Source: Streptomyces ruber | GTDB taxonomy: Bacteria > Actinomycetota > Actinomycetes > Streptomycetales > Streptomycetaceae | Reading direction: 5' to 3' | Length of the DNA stretch: 64,000 nucleotides | Assembly: GCF_014648075.1 (NCBI RefSeq) | Contig: NZ_BMQK01000020.1 | Coordinates: 46,666-110,665, forward strand | Part shown: piece after piece, positions 8,785-18,222 of the stretch | Layout of the letters: each line of letters opens with the position of its first letter | Position numbering within the stretch: the stretch's first letter is position 1 | Notes under the pieces: generated by a model | Databases searched by the model: none | The model's input: only the letters and a program-made list of their open reading frames with translations | What the model was told of the DNA's origin: nothing | Position numbers and translations under genes: made by a program

Positions 8785-9336
8785 TCAGTAGCGCACCGCC
8801 CGGTGCACTGTCGCGCGTATCTCACCTGCCAGGTCATGGGTGCTGCGGGCGTCGGCCTCGGCCGACTTGCCGGCAGGGACGTCGCCGACAGTGACGACGG
8901 CCGTATCCAGCCGGTTGCCGTGCGGGTCGGCGAAGTCCACCTGCACGGCGAAGGACTCCCGGGAGCCCGTGGTGTTGCGCACGGTGACCGGGACCGAGGT
9001 TCGTCCGTCGCTGTCGGTGACCGGTTTGCCGAGCTGCACGTCGTTCATGACGTCGACACCGTCCCGGATCTCGTCCAGCTTGCGTTCCGCCTCGGCTGTC
9101 GCCGACGCCAGTGCCTCGGCTGCCTGCGACGGGAGTGACGACGCGGCGGAGGGAACCGCCTCGCCCAGTGAGCTCGCCGCCGACGCGGCCCGGCTGGCCG
9201 GGTCGGCGGGAGCGGCTCCGCCGCCCTCGCCGGAGCAGCCGGTCAGTGCGGCCGCGGCCAGTGCCACGACCGCTGCCAGGGCTGCTCCCGTCGCCCGGTG
9301 TGCCCGGTGACTCGCCATGTCCGCCATGCCTGCCAT
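8785..9336 (-). CDS. Secreted lipoprotein with C-terminal FxLYD/DUF4352-like domain
   Basis: 183 residues from ATG 9336, chosen because GGAGG lies four bases upstream; two more in-frame ATGs follow. A basic start and hydrophobic stretch end in the lipobox LTGC, so the mature protein should be anchored outside the membrane by a lipidated cysteine. An Ala/Ser-rich linker leads to a compact domain with VPVTVRNTTGSRESFAVQVD, the pattern of FxLYD-type immunoglobulin-like domains seen in many Streptomyces lipoproteins. Role unknown. Confidence 0.8.
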   Translation of the reverse strand: MAGMADMASHRAHRATGAALAAVVALAAAALTGCSGEGGGAAPADPASRAASAASSLGEAVPSAASSLPSQAAEALASATAEAERKLDEIRDGVDVMNDVQLGKPVTDSDGRTSVPVTVRNTTGSRESFAVQVDFADPHGNRLDTAVVTVGDVPAGKSAEADARSTHDLAGEIRATVHRAVRY

Positions 9337-9792
9337 GTCGCCTCCAGGGTCTCGTGCGGTGTGTGCACTCACGCGCGGGGCGAGCGCCTTGCTCCGGGCC
9401 TTCGGCCGGTGTGGCCGTGTCCTGTGTCGCTTTGGTGCTGTGCGTTGTGCCGCTGTGCGTTGTGCGGAGAGGTCACGGCGCCAGAGGAAGTGGGACGTGC
9501 CCCGCCGTCTCGTCGTTCCGGGCAGCCGCACTGTTTCCGCCAGCCACCCGCTGATGGGTCGGTGCGACGCGGCGAGGTGGTGGTCAGTGATCCACGGCCC
9601 ACCGACCGTCACATTGCCCCCACGCTCATCAACGCGCCGACTCACCGCGGTCGTCGAGAGGATCAGCTGCCACGGCTCGATACGAGGGCCTGAACGGTGC
9701 CGGCGGCAGCTGCGGGAGACGCGGAGCCGTGCCACCATCGCTTCCGTGCGCAGCCGCTGCGCATGCCGGCATACGAAGGTCGAGGTGGCGCG

Positions 9793-10755
9793 GTGACCAA
9801 CCCCGATGGGGCGGCGGCTGCCCGACCGTTGGCACTGGCCTGGGCGAGTCGGCACCTGGAGGCCGGCGAACGGATCGTCGGGATCGGCGTCCTGCACGGC
9901 GGCATCACTGCCGAGATGCGGAGGCTGACCATCGGTACGCGCGACGGAGGTACCCGCGACCTGGTGCTGCGGACCTTCGTCGACCCGTTCTCGGTGGAGC
10001 GCGCCGAGGACTGGCTGAACAGGGAGGCCGGCGCCCTGCTCCAGCTCGCGGGGACCGGCGTACCGGCTCCTGGACTCGTCGCGGTCGATCCGACCGCCGC
10101 GCATTGCGAATACCCGTCACTCCTGATGACACATCTGACGGGCCGGACGGTCCTCGACGATGAAGGCCTGGAACCGCGCCTCCACCTGTTGGCTCGTCAA
10201 CTCGTGGCGATCCATGCCGTGCGGCCCACCGAACGGCCCGCCGGGTATGTGACGTTGACGACCGCTGACACTGTCGTCACTCCGAAGGGCGCCGACACGG
10301 CGGCATGGGCCGCGGCGATCGACGTGCTCCGCAAGCCGCCGCCGCCCTGTGAAGGGCGGTTCCTGCACCGGGATTTCCAGCCCGGCAACGTGCTGTTCGA
10401 CGCACCGCCCGAAAGGCCGGCAGATGTCCGGATCACCGGTGTCGTCGACTGGGCAGCGGCCTCCTGGGGTCCGGCGGATCTCGATGTGGCGCACTGCTCG
10501 ACCAATCTCGCACTGCTCCACGGCCCGGAGTGGGGCCTGCGGTTCACGGAGGCGTACGAGGAGGCCGGCGGTGTGCTGGCTGCGGCCGCGAGCGAGCGGC
10601 TGTACTGGCGGGTGCGGGACGGGCTGGCGTGCTCGGAGGAAGTCCAGCAGGTGGCGCGGCCATGGCGGGAGGCAGGAAGGACCGAGCTGACGACGCGAGT
10701 CGTGGAGGCACGGCTGGATGCCTACGTCACCGCCCTGATGGACACACCGGGCTGA
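9793..10755 (+). CDS. Aminoglycoside phosphotransferase (APH) family kinase
   Basis: 320 residues. I chose GTG 9793 with GAGG seven bases upstream. The kinase core is clear: a nucleotide-binding lobe (LRTFVDPFS), the catalytic loop LHRDFQPGNVLF (H-x-D-x4-N) at about residues 190-200, and the metal-binding aspartate in VVDWAAASWGPADLD. Such proteins phosphorylate small molecules such as aminoglycosides, choline or homoserine; this one cannot be assigned a substrate. It is a single gene, divergent from the lipoprotein gene. Confidence 0.85.
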   Translation: MTNPDGAAAARPLALAWASRHLEAGERIVGIGVLHGGITAEMRRLTIGTRDGGTRDLVLRTFVDPFSVERAEDWLNREAGALLQLAGTGVPAPGLVAVDPTAAHCEYPSLLMTHLTGRTVLDDEGLEPRLHLLARQLVAIHAVRPTERPAGYVTLTTADTVVTPKGADTAAWAAAIDVLRKPPPPCEGRFLHRDFQPGNVLFDAPPERPADVRITGVVDWAAASWGPADLDVAHCSTNLALLHGPEWGLRFTEAYEEAGGVLAAAASERLYWRVRDGLACSEEVQQVARPWREAGRTELTTRVVEARLDAYVTALMDTPG

Positions 10756-11208
10756 ACGAGAGCGACCTGGGGCGCGGGCACGGTAGCGGGCATCGGGCCG
10801 TACACGGCCACACGCTGCACGGCCTCCGGCCCGACCCACGGGTCCTTCCGTCCCCGGCGTGGCGAGCGGCGGTGCGGAGGAGCGTACGGTCCGGCCGCGG
10901 GCGTGGGCGGCGCCGTGGTGGTCGTTCGGGTTCAGAGGATCGGCGATGCGCATGCCGATGGCGGAGAGCTGTTCGATCCGCTTCGATGCCGGCGTTGCGG
11001 CTCTGCCGGATGCCGGGTGCCGGGTGTCGGGGCGCCGGGGGATTTGGGGGTGCCCTTAGGGACTTCCCCGGGCTGGGGCCGTACGGCATCAGGGTCGAGC
11101 ATCGTCGGGCGAGAGGATCCGCCGGGACGGTGTGACCGCCAGGATGAGTGCCGACCGGGAACGCCCCCGGTGCTTTCCCCGTTCGCCCGCCCTAGGAGAT
11201 CCTCACTC
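10756..11208. other. Intergenic stretch upstream of the secreted serine hydrolase
   Basis: About 450 bases without a believable reading frame. It must contain the promoter of the serine hydrolase gene; AGGAG at 11194-11198 is its ribosome binding site. Nothing else recognised. Confidence 0.5.
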
Positions 11209-12360
11209 ATGAGACTGCGCGCCCGAGTTGCCGTCGCCGCCTTGACCCTCGCCCTCGGTACCGCACCACTCACCGCCCCGGTCGCCGTGGCCTCCGCCCC
11301 CGAGCCCATGCCGCTGTCGGTGCGGCAGCCGGTCACGGGGCCCGACACCGTGGCCCTGCGCAACGCCATCGCGGGCCTGCCGGACGCGGACACGTCGGCG
11401 GCCCTGATCCGGGTGGGTGGGCACGGAAGCTGGACCGGTACCGCGGGAGTGCGGGACCTGAGGACCGGCGCGCCCGCGCTGGAGCACGCACGGTTCCGGG
11501 CGGGTTCGACCACCAAGGTGGTGACGGCCGCGGTCGTCCTGCAACTCGCCGCTGAGGGCGAGGTCGACCTCTCCGCGCCCGTCACCCGCTACCTCCCCGG
11601 CCTGCTCCCGTCCTCGTTCACCACGCCGCCCACCGTGCGTCACCTGCTGAACTTCACCAGCGGCCTCCAGCCGGGCGTGAATCTGGGCGGCACCACGGAG
11701 GACATGTACGCGAACCGGTTCCGGACGCTCACCCCGGAACGGGTGGTCGCCACCGCGGTCGCCAAGGGCCCGGCCTTCACCCCGGGGCAGCGGCAGGTCT
11801 ACCAGAACATCGACTACACCGTCCTCGGCATGCTGATCGAAAAGGTGACGGGAGACGACTACGCACACCAGGCCGAGGCGCGCGTCTTCCGGCCGCTCGG
11901 CATGCGGCACACCGATTTCCCCGACGGCCCCGACCCTCGCATCCACGGCCCGCACAACCGCGGCTACTCCATCGTCGGTGGCCGTACCACCGACGTCACC
12001 GAGTGGAACATGTCCGACCGGTGGGCGGCCGGCGACATGATCTCGACCACCGCCGACCTGGAGCGTTTCCTCGTCGCCCTCTTCTCGGGCCGCGTCGTGC
12101 CCGAGCCTCGGCTCAAGGAGATGTTCACCGTCCCGACGGTCCACGAAGGCACAGCGACGTACGGTGCGGGACTTGAGCGATTCGAAGTCAACGGCAAGGA
12201 GGTATGGGGCAAGACGGGTTCCCGCCCCGGCTACCACACGGTGATCGCTGCCACCGCAGACCTGTCCCGGACTCTGGTCTACTCGGTGAACAGCAAGAGC
12301 GCGCGTGAGGACGGCCTCGCACTGGCACAGCGCTTCGGTTTCCCTGCCTTCAACCGATAG
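11209..12360 (+). CDS. Secreted serine hydrolase, beta-lactamase / D,D-carboxypeptidase fold
   Basis: 383 residues with a Sec signal peptide (MRLRARVAVAALTLALGTAP, cleavage near ASA). The penicillin-binding fold motifs are in order: S-x-x-K as STTK near residue 100, Y-x-N as YQN near 198, and a KTG triad in WGKTGSRPGYHT near 335. This is the R61 D,D-peptidase/EstB branch, so it should act on D-Ala-D-Ala peptides or as an esterase outside the cell. Start ATG 11209 has AGGAG ten bases upstream. Single gene. Confidence 0.85.
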   Translation: MRLRARVAVAALTLALGTAPLTAPVAVASAPEPMPLSVRQPVTGPDTVALRNAIAGLPDADTSAALIRVGGHGSWTGTAGVRDLRTGAPALEHARFRAGSTTKVVTAAVVLQLAAEGEVDLSAPVTRYLPGLLPSSFTTPPTVRHLLNFTSGLQPGVNLGGTTEDMYANRFRTLTPERVVATAVAKGPAFTPGQRQVYQNIDYTVLGMLIEKVTGDDYAHQAEARVFRPLGMRHTDFPDGPDPRIHGPHNRGYSIVGGRTTDVTEWNMSDRWAAGDMISTTADLERFLVALFSGRVVPEPRLKEMFTVPTVHEGTATYGAGLERFEVNGKEVWGKTGSRPGYHTVIAATADLSRTLVYSVNSKSAREDGLALAQRFGFPAFNR

Positions 12361-12634
12361 GAGCGGCAGAAGCGGACGGCGGGCGGACGGCCGGCCAGCA
12401 CAACCGTGACGCACCGCCACCGTCGCGCCCGGCCTGCCCACCGTCCCGGCCGAGGACCACGGCACTCAGTGGTACGCCGCCGCGCTGTGCCGCGCATCCG
12501 TTGCACGACCGGTCGTGCTCTGCCCCGGCCCGGTCCGGTATGGGGAAGTGATCGACGGTGCCCGCCTGCCGGACGAGTCGATCCGGTTCGCCGCCGGCGG
12601 TTGGAAGGGATCATGCACACGGCAGACTGGCCCC

Positions 12635-13270
12635 ATGACCGCATCGAATCCCAAGGCTGATCTCCACTCCTACCTGCAGTCCGCCCGCGACGCCCTGCTG
12701 TGGAAGCTTGACGGGCTCTCGGAGTACGACGTCCGCCGTCCGTCGACGCCGACCGGCACCAACCTTCTCGGCCTGGTGAAACACGCGGCGAGCGTGGAGC
12801 TGGGCTATCTCGGCGAGACCTTCGGACGGCCGTCCGGTGAACCGCTGCCCTGGCTGGAGGACGGTGCCGAACCCAACGCGGACATGTGGGCCACCGCCGA
12901 CGAGTCGCGCGAGTACATCGTCGGCCTCTACCGCCGAGCATGGGCCCACGCGGACGCGACACTCGACGCGCTGGCGCTGGACACGACCGGCAAGGTGCCG
13001 TGGTGGCCCAGCGGCAAGGACGAGGTGACGTTGCACCACGCAGTGGTGCGCGTCATCGCGGACACGCACCGGCACGCGGGTCATGCCGACATCGTCCGGG
13101 AGCTCATGGATGGCGCCGTGGGGGTGAACAAGGGCGACGACAGCATGGCGCCGGGCGACTCGGAGTGGTGGGACGACTATCGGAACCGACTGGAGCATGC
13201 AGCTCAGGAGGCCCACCGACGCGAGCCCACCGACGCGGAACTCCGGACCGGTTCGGCTGAGACGGGCTGA
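12635..13270 (+). CDS. DinB-like family protein (DUF664)
   Basis: 211 residues. The four-helix DinB/DUF664 pattern is plain: ARDALLWKLDGLSEYDVRRP, GTNLLGLVKHAASVELGYLG, WATADESREYIVGLYRRAWA and the closing VIADTHRHAGHADIVRELMD. The conserved histidines (LVKH, DTHRHAGH) form the metal site of the family. Some members are mycothiol-dependent transferases; most are uncharacterised. ATG 12635 fits the usual family start (MTASNPKADLHSYLQ); no strong ribosome binding site is seen. Confidence 0.85.
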   Translation: MTASNPKADLHSYLQSARDALLWKLDGLSEYDVRRPSTPTGTNLLGLVKHAASVELGYLGETFGRPSGEPLPWLEDGAEPNADMWATADESREYIVGLYRRAWAHADATLDALALDTTGKVPWWPSGKDEVTLHHAVVRVIADTHRHAGHADIVRELMDGAVGVNKGDDSMAPGDSEWWDDYRNRLEHAAQEAHRREPTDAELRTGSAETG

Positions 13271-13634
13271 GGCGGGATGTGCGGCCGCCTGCCGGGGCGG
13301 ACGCACACCGAGGCAGGTAGCGGCAACGGCCGGCCTGCCATCGTCGGCAGCCTCCTCATGCCTTCCATCGGGCAGGGGTCGCGGGTACTCCGCCGCCGCG
13401 GACCTGCCCCCGGCGCACAGCCGCGGTCGGGGCTCGCGCCGGTTCCGGAGCGCCGACGAGGCAGGCCGACGGTACGTCGCGGTGTCACGGCCCGTCCGCG
13501 CGGGTCCACTGGAGCGGACCGGGGCATGGACGAGCCGCCGGTGCCACCGCGTGCAGCTGGTCGGACTTCCGTACGTGCAGTCCACACGGACACACCGCAC
13601 GTGCACATACCGAAGCAGAACAGTGGAGGAAAAG
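13271..13634. other. Intergenic stretch before the NAD(P)-binding protein gene
   Basis: 364 bases with no recognisable gene. The last 20 bases carry GGAGGAAAAG, the ribosome binding site of the gene at 13635. Confidence 0.5.
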
Positions 13635-14366
13635 ATGAAGGTGGCGGTAATGGGCGGCACGGGAATGATCGGTTCCCAGGTGGTCGAGGACCTGCAGGAG
13701 GCAGGACACGAGGTCGCGGGGTACTCCCTCTCGTCCGGTGTCGACCTGACCAGCGGCAAGGGAGTGGCCGAGGCCGTCGCCGGCAGTGACGTGGTGGTCG
13801 ACGTGACCGATTCCCCCACCTTCGACGCCGCATCCGTCGACTTCTTCCGTGCCGCGACGAGCCATCTGGTGGAGGAGAGCGCGAAGGCCGGGGTCCGGCA
13901 CATCGTGCTGCTCTCCATCGTCGGTGTCGATCTGGTCCCGGGCGTGGACTATTACCGGGCCAAGGTGCTGCAGGAGGACCTTCTCAAGGCCGGCCCCGTC
14001 CCGTACTCGATCGTCCGCGCCACCCAGTTCATGGAGTTCGTACGGTTCCTCGTCTCCACGGCGGCCCGGACGACGCCCGTACGCCTGCCGTCGACGCTCG
14101 TGCAGCCCATCGCCGCCCGCGAGGTCGCCGCAGCGGTCGCCGAGGCAGCGGTGAACCCTCCCCTCCGGGGCACGGTCGACATCGCGGGTCCCGAGGTCTT
14201 CCCCATCGACGAGCTCGGCCGCGTCACGCTGGCCGCCCAGGACGACAGCCGGGAGGTCGTGACCGACGACAGCGCCGGCATGCTCGCCGCGGTGCGGGGA
14301 GACGCGCTGACGGCCAAGGAGGGCGCCCGCCTGGCGTCCACGCACTACCGTGACTGGCTCTCCTGA
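13635..14366 (+). CDS. NAD(P)-binding atypical SDR / NmrA-like protein
   Basis: 243 residues from ATG 13635, behind a strong GGAGGAAAAG. The Rossmann nucleotide site is VMGGTGMIGSQVVEDL (G-x-x-G-x-x-G). The C-terminal half follows the atypical SDR5/NmrA pattern (RHIVLLSIVGVD, YYRAKVLQEDLLKAG, YSIVRATQFMEF). The catalytic Tyr-Lys pair is in a Y-R-A-K context. Relatives act as reductases or redox sensors. ECF41 sigma factors often sit beside genes of this kind; one lies 1.9 kb downstream but is not adjacent. Confidence 0.85.
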   Translation: MKVAVMGGTGMIGSQVVEDLQEAGHEVAGYSLSSGVDLTSGKGVAEAVAGSDVVVDVTDSPTFDAASVDFFRAATSHLVEESAKAGVRHIVLLSIVGVDLVPGVDYYRAKVLQEDLLKAGPVPYSIVRATQFMEFVRFLVSTAARTTPVRLPSTLVQPIAAREVAAAVAEAAVNPPLRGTVDIAGPEVFPIDELGRVTLAAQDDSREVVTDDSAGMLAAVRGDALTAKEGARLASTHYRDWLS

Positions 14367-14856
14367 CCCGCGCCCGGCGCCCCGCCCCTTCGTGTGCGCC
14401 GGAGCTGCCCACCTGTGACCGCCGGCGGACGGCGGACTGCCGACGCCGGTGTTCCCGCGGAGCGGACCCGCTCCTCGCCCCGCCGGGGAGCGCGGGAGCG
14501 GGGGCCGCGGCTTCCCGGCGACGCCGTGCCAGGTGGTGACCGCCCGGAGAAGCGCGAGCCGGGAGACCGCGGCGGCGGACGCTCCGCACCCCGGTCCGGT
14601 CGGGACCGTGTCCCGCGAGGCTGTCGAGCACCTCTCCCGCCCGTTCGGACAGTTCGGCGCCGGCCCGCACGGACCTGGTGGCCACCCCGATGCTGTCATC
14701 GGCGGGGCACGCGCAGGCGAGGAGGACCCGGAGCAGGAGGGCCGAGCCGATCTCCCAGGACACCTCCGTGCCCGGGAAGCCGGCCAGGTCCCCGCTGCTC
14801 CCGTCCCCGCCCCTGCCACCGCCGCCGTCCGGGCACTGTCCGGACGGCGGCGGCAG
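14367..14856. other. Intergenic stretch between convergent genes
   Basis: 490 bases between the NAD(P)-binding protein gene and the convergent prephenate dehydratase gene. Reading frames here look non-coding. The right edge holds the terminator listed separately. Confidence 0.5.
14819..14853 (-). terminator. Rho-independent-type hairpin after the prephenate dehydratase gene
   Basis: A 14-bp perfect stem (14819-14832 with 14840-14853) and a 7-base loop lies four bases past the stop codon of the minus-strand gene. As is usual in Streptomyces there is no U tract. Confidence 0.75.
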
Positions 14857-15702
14857 TCATACGGTGCGCTCCCGCAGGCGGTGCGGATGGGCGGGGTACA
14901 CGCCGAGGATCCGTACCTCGCTGGAGAAGAAGCGCAGTTCCTGCAGGGCCAGTTCGACATGAGGCTGGTCGGGGTGGCCCTCGATCTCGACGTAGAAGCA
15001 ACTGGGGTTGAGGCCGGCGCCCATCTGGTAGCTCTCGATCTTGGTGAGGTTGACGGCGCTGCTGGCGAAACCGCCGAGTGCCTTGTAGAGGGCGCTGGGG
15101 ATGTTCCGTACGGCGAAGAAGAGGCTCGTCATCGTCGGCTGGTCGGTGAGGGGCGCGACGGTGTGTTCACGGGAGAGCACGACGAACCGTGTGGTGTTGT
15201 CCGGGTCGTCCTCGACACCCGCTCGCAGTACCTGAAGGCCGTGGTGCCGGGCCGCGGAAGGTGGAGCGAGCGCCGCGTGCCGGGGATCTCCCAGCTCCGC
15301 GACCTCGCGGGCGGCTCCGGCGGTGTCGTCACAGACGAGCGTGCGCCAGCCGCCCTCTCGCAGCACCTTGCGGCACTGTCCGAGTGCGTGCACATGACTC
15401 CGTACACACTCCACCTCGTCGGGCGTCGTGCCGGGGATGCCCATCAGATCGAAGTGAATGGCGAGAAAGTACTCCCCGATCACGAACAGGCCCGACTCGG
15501 GCAGCAAGTGGTGCACGTCCGCGACCCGTCCAGCCGCCGAGTTGTCCACCGGGATGACCGCCAGATCTGCCGTGCCGAGCGTCACGGCGTCCAGGGCCTG
15601 CTCGAAACTCGTGCACGGCAGCTGTGTGCTCGCGGGGAACAGGTCCTGGGCGGCGGCCGCCGAGTTGGAGCCGAGTTCGCCCTGGTACGCGACGGTCGTC
15701 AC
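14857..15702 (-). CDS. pheA: Prephenate dehydratase with ACT domain
   Basis: 281 residues from GTG 15702 with AGAGGAAGG nine bases upstream. It converts prephenate to phenylpyruvate, the last committed step to phenylalanine. The catalytic domain shows YQGELGSNSAAA, VIPVDNSAAGRV and the T-R-F active-site motif (NTTRFVVLS). A C-terminal ACT domain follows from about residue 190. In it the usual GALV and ESRP phenylalanine-binding motifs are replaced by SALY and ESYQ, and the tail EVRILGVYPAHP is the form I associate with alphaproteobacterial enzymes. This suggests altered feedback control and possibly horizontal origin. It may be a second copy beside the normal Streptomyces pheA. Confidence 0.9.
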   Translation of the reverse strand: MTTVAYQGELGSNSAAAAQDLFPASTQLPCTSFEQALDAVTLGTADLAVIPVDNSAAGRVADVHHLLPESGLFVIGEYFLAIHFDLMGIPGTTPDEVECVRSHVHALGQCRKVLREGGWRTLVCDDTAGAAREVAELGDPRHAALAPPSAARHHGLQVLRAGVEDDPDNTTRFVVLSREHTVAPLTDQPTMTSLFFAVRNIPSALYKALGGFASSAVNLTKIESYQMGAGLNPSCFYVEIEGHPDQPHVELALQELRFFSSEVRILGVYPAHPHRLRERTV

Positions 15703-16230
15703 GTGTGATGCCTTCCTCTGGAGGAGAGCTGACGTCCTCGGTCAGCCGAGGATCCACCGTAGCCCGCGGACGACGCGGGACCGCCGGCCTGTCCACGGGA
15801 AGAGACCGCCGGGCGACGCTCGAAGAGGACATACCGGACTCGCCGGCACTGACCCCGCCGGACTCACGGCCCGGCACCGGCCGCCGCGCGGGGTGCTCGC
15901 CCGGGACGCTGTCGAAAGGCAGCCGGACAGCGGAGCTCTTCCGGACCGCGGAGCGAGGGAAGATCACCGCGGAGAAGCGTCCGGGGACGACGCCGGACCA
16001 CATCGCGCCCGGCCGGGACGCGACCGGGTACGCCGTCTTCAGCGCGGTGCTGAGACCGGCAACGTCCACCTTCGGCCCGGGAGCACAGCCACGTTCGACC
16101 GGATCGATCCTCACCACCCCGTGAGCTCGACCCCCGGCGATTAGGATCATCCGCGAGCGGGCCGTTCCCGGTGTCCCAGGACGAACACCCGCCCGTGACA
16201 CACCTGTTGACCCGTGGAGGCATCGGCACC
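15703..16230. other. Divergent promoter region between pheA and the ECF41 sigma gene
   Basis: About 530 bases with no convincing gene on either strand. It should carry both divergent promoters; GGAGG at 16216-16220 is the ribosome binding site of the sigma gene. Confidence 0.5.
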
Positions 16231-17148
16231 ATGGACATGCACCGGCCGCCTGCCGACGACTCGCTCGACCAGGCCGCGGACACGTTCACGCGGCTGCGGC
16301 CCCGCCTGTTCGGCATCGCCTACCGCGTCCTGGGCAGCGTGTCCGAGGCCGAGGACGTCGTCCAGGAGGCATGGGTGCGATGGCAGGGCACCGACCGGAG
16401 CGTCGTGCTGGAACCGGGCGCCTTCCTCGCGAGGACGACCACGCGACTGGCCATCAGCGTGGCACGGTCGGCGCGGGTCCGCCGCGAGGCATACCTCGGG
16501 CCCTGGCTGCCCGAGCCGATCGACACCGGTGTGGATCCGCAGGTGGGTGCCGAGCGGGGGGAGGCTCTCGAGCTGGCTGTACTCCTCCTGCTGGAGAAGC
16601 TGAATCCCGTGGAACGGGCGGCCTACGTCCTGCGCGAAGCGTTCGACTACCCGTACGACCAGATCGCGGACATGCTGCAGCTGAGCCAGGCCAACACCCG
16701 GCAGGTCGTCAGCCGGGCGCGCAAGCACCTGGCGGCCGAGCGCCGTGGCCCCGTCGACACGGCGAAGCACCGACGGTTGCTGGAGGCCTTCATCACCGCC
16801 GCGCGGACCGGCGACGTCGCGGCGCTGGAGAACATGTTGTCGGCCGACGTCGTCGCGTACTCGGACGGGAACGGTGTCCGCGGGGTGGCGCGCCTGGCGG
16901 TCAGGGGCATCGAGCGCGTGGCCCGGATCAATTCCTTCTTCGACAGGTTCCTCCCGGGCGCCGGCTACCGCGTGGTCGAGGCGAACGGCATGCCCGGTCT
17001 GCTGATCACCCGGGACGGCGCCGCCGTCGCGTTCGTGAGCATCACGGTGAAGCAGAACCGGATCGACGGGCTCTACTGGATCATGACACCGGACAAGCTT
17101 CGGGCCTACGAGCGGTCGGCGCGCAGGCTTGTTCCCCAGGAGCCGTGA
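16231..17148 (+). CDS. RNA polymerase sigma factor, ECF41 (SigJ-like) with SnoaL domain
   Basis: 305 residues; start ATG 16231 with GGAGG ten bases upstream. Region 2 (RLFGIAYRVLGSVSEAEDVV) and region 4 (YDQIADMLQLSQANTRQVVS) are typical of ECF41/SigJ factors. A C-terminal SnoaL-like extension of about 110 residues contains the family's acidic-glycine loop as YSDGNGVRG, where DGGGK is usual. In ECF41 this extension regulates the sigma factor in cis, replacing a separate anti-sigma factor. The usual neighbours (carboxymuconolactone decarboxylase, oxidoreductase, epimerase) are not adjacent. Confidence 0.9.
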   Translation: MDMHRPPADDSLDQAADTFTRLRPRLFGIAYRVLGSVSEAEDVVQEAWVRWQGTDRSVVLEPGAFLARTTTRLAISVARSARVRREAYLGPWLPEPIDTGVDPQVGAERGEALELAVLLLLEKLNPVERAAYVLREAFDYPYDQIADMLQLSQANTRQVVSRARKHLAAERRGPVDTAKHRRLLEAFITAARTGDVAALENMLSADVVAYSDGNGVRGVARLAVRGIERVARINSFFDRFLPGAGYRVVEANGMPGLLITRDGAAVAFVSITVKQNRIDGLYWIMTPDKLRAYERSARRLVPQEP

Positions 17149-17436
17149 CGACAGGAGCCGCGACGGCTGTTCGCCCCGGTCCCCCGCTCCGGGCGGGCGG
17201 CGGTACCCGTGCCGTCGGCTACGCCAGGGCCCCTGACGTCTGCGGCAGACCGCGAGATCGGGGCGTCGAGCCGTTCGTGTCGCGACCGCATCGGCTCGGC
17301 CGGTCCGGGCATCGATCGAGGGTGTGACGGACCGTGTGCGCGCCGTGGGCGGCCCCGCCCCTTCGCCGGCACCTCGTCCACGCTCGCCGCGTCGCGACTG
17401 TGCCAACGGGTACACATCGCATGCACCGTCCGGTAC

Positions 17437-17901
17437 GTGCAGCCCGTCATCGTGTCGATCGACGTGCCGCAGACGCCGGAACAGGTTCACGACTTCCTCG
17501 ACGTCATGGCTCACCACGAGCGATTCACCGATCACTACCTGACCGGCTGGCGGTACAGCGGCCCCGGTCGCGGCGTCGGACCGGGTGCCACCGTCACCGC
17601 CGCGCTGGGCGGCACGAGGACCGACATCACCATCGAGGTCGTCGAGACCGAAGTGCCATGGCGCATCGTCGAACGCAACGTCGGCGCGGCCGGCCGGCGC
17701 CTGGCCCACGGCACCTACACCATCGAACCACCGGCGGCCGGTGGCAGCCGAGTCTCGTTCGAGTACGCCTGGGCGCGCGCCCCTCTCGCCGACCGGCTGC
17801 TGGCGCCGGTCGTCCGGCCCATGACGCGGCGCGCCAATCGCACGGTCATGCGACGCCCGGCCACCGAGCTGGCCCGCCACGTGGGCACTACCCGGTCCTG
17901 A
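17437..17901 (+). CDS. SRPBCC (START-like) family protein
   Basis: 154 residues from GTG 17437. The SRPBCC fold pattern is visible: an initial beta strand with PQTPEQVHDFLDVMAHHERF, then alternating strands ending in the long C-terminal helix RPMTRRANRTVMRRPATELA. These proteins bind a hydrophobic ligand in a deep cavity; some are polyketide cyclases, most are of unknown role. It may be co-regulated with the ECF41 gene 290 bases upstream on the same strand. Start not certain. Confidence 0.75.
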   Translation: MQPVIVSIDVPQTPEQVHDFLDVMAHHERFTDHYLTGWRYSGPGRGVGPGATVTAALGGTRTDITIEVVETEVPWRIVERNVGAAGRRLAHGTYTIEPPAAGGSRVSFEYAWARAPLADRLLAPVVRPMTRRANRTVMRRPATELARHVGTTRS

Positions 17902-18222
17902 CGGCGGCGGGACGCGCACTGAGCCCCGTCAGCCGTCAGCCGTCAGCCGTCAGCCGGCAGCACCGCCCGGCCGTCGCGCACCGCCACATGACGACCGGCC
18001 GGGAAGGCATCGGCCCTCCAGGGCGGCGGTGATGCGTCCCTGGTCGCCGGCGCCACCGCCACGCCGCCCTCGGGTTCGAGGCGGGACCACGAGAAGACGC
18101 CGGGGACAGGGGACGGACGTCGGCCTCGCACATGCACCGGACGTCCCCCCGGTCATGTCCCTTCTGGACGTGGCACGTGGCACGTGATTCATGACGCGTG
18201 GCGTGTGGCGCATGGCGCGCGG
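17902..18222. other. Intergenic stretch with short repeats
   Basis: No gene seen. It starts with four copies of CCGTCAG and near 18166-18215 has degenerate repeats built on CGTGGCAC/CGTGGCG. Confidence 0.5.
17926..17953. repeat. 7-bp tandem repeat, unit CCGTCAG, four copies
   Basis: Four perfect head-to-tail copies, 25 bases past the stop codon of the SRPBCC gene. Confidence 0.85.

Noticed and set aside
14224..14763. Minus-strand frame reading MSWEIGSALLLRVLLACACP beyond the pheA terminator
   Set aside because: The first 50 residues look protein-like, but no family is recognised and the rest is Arg-rich; not called as a gene.
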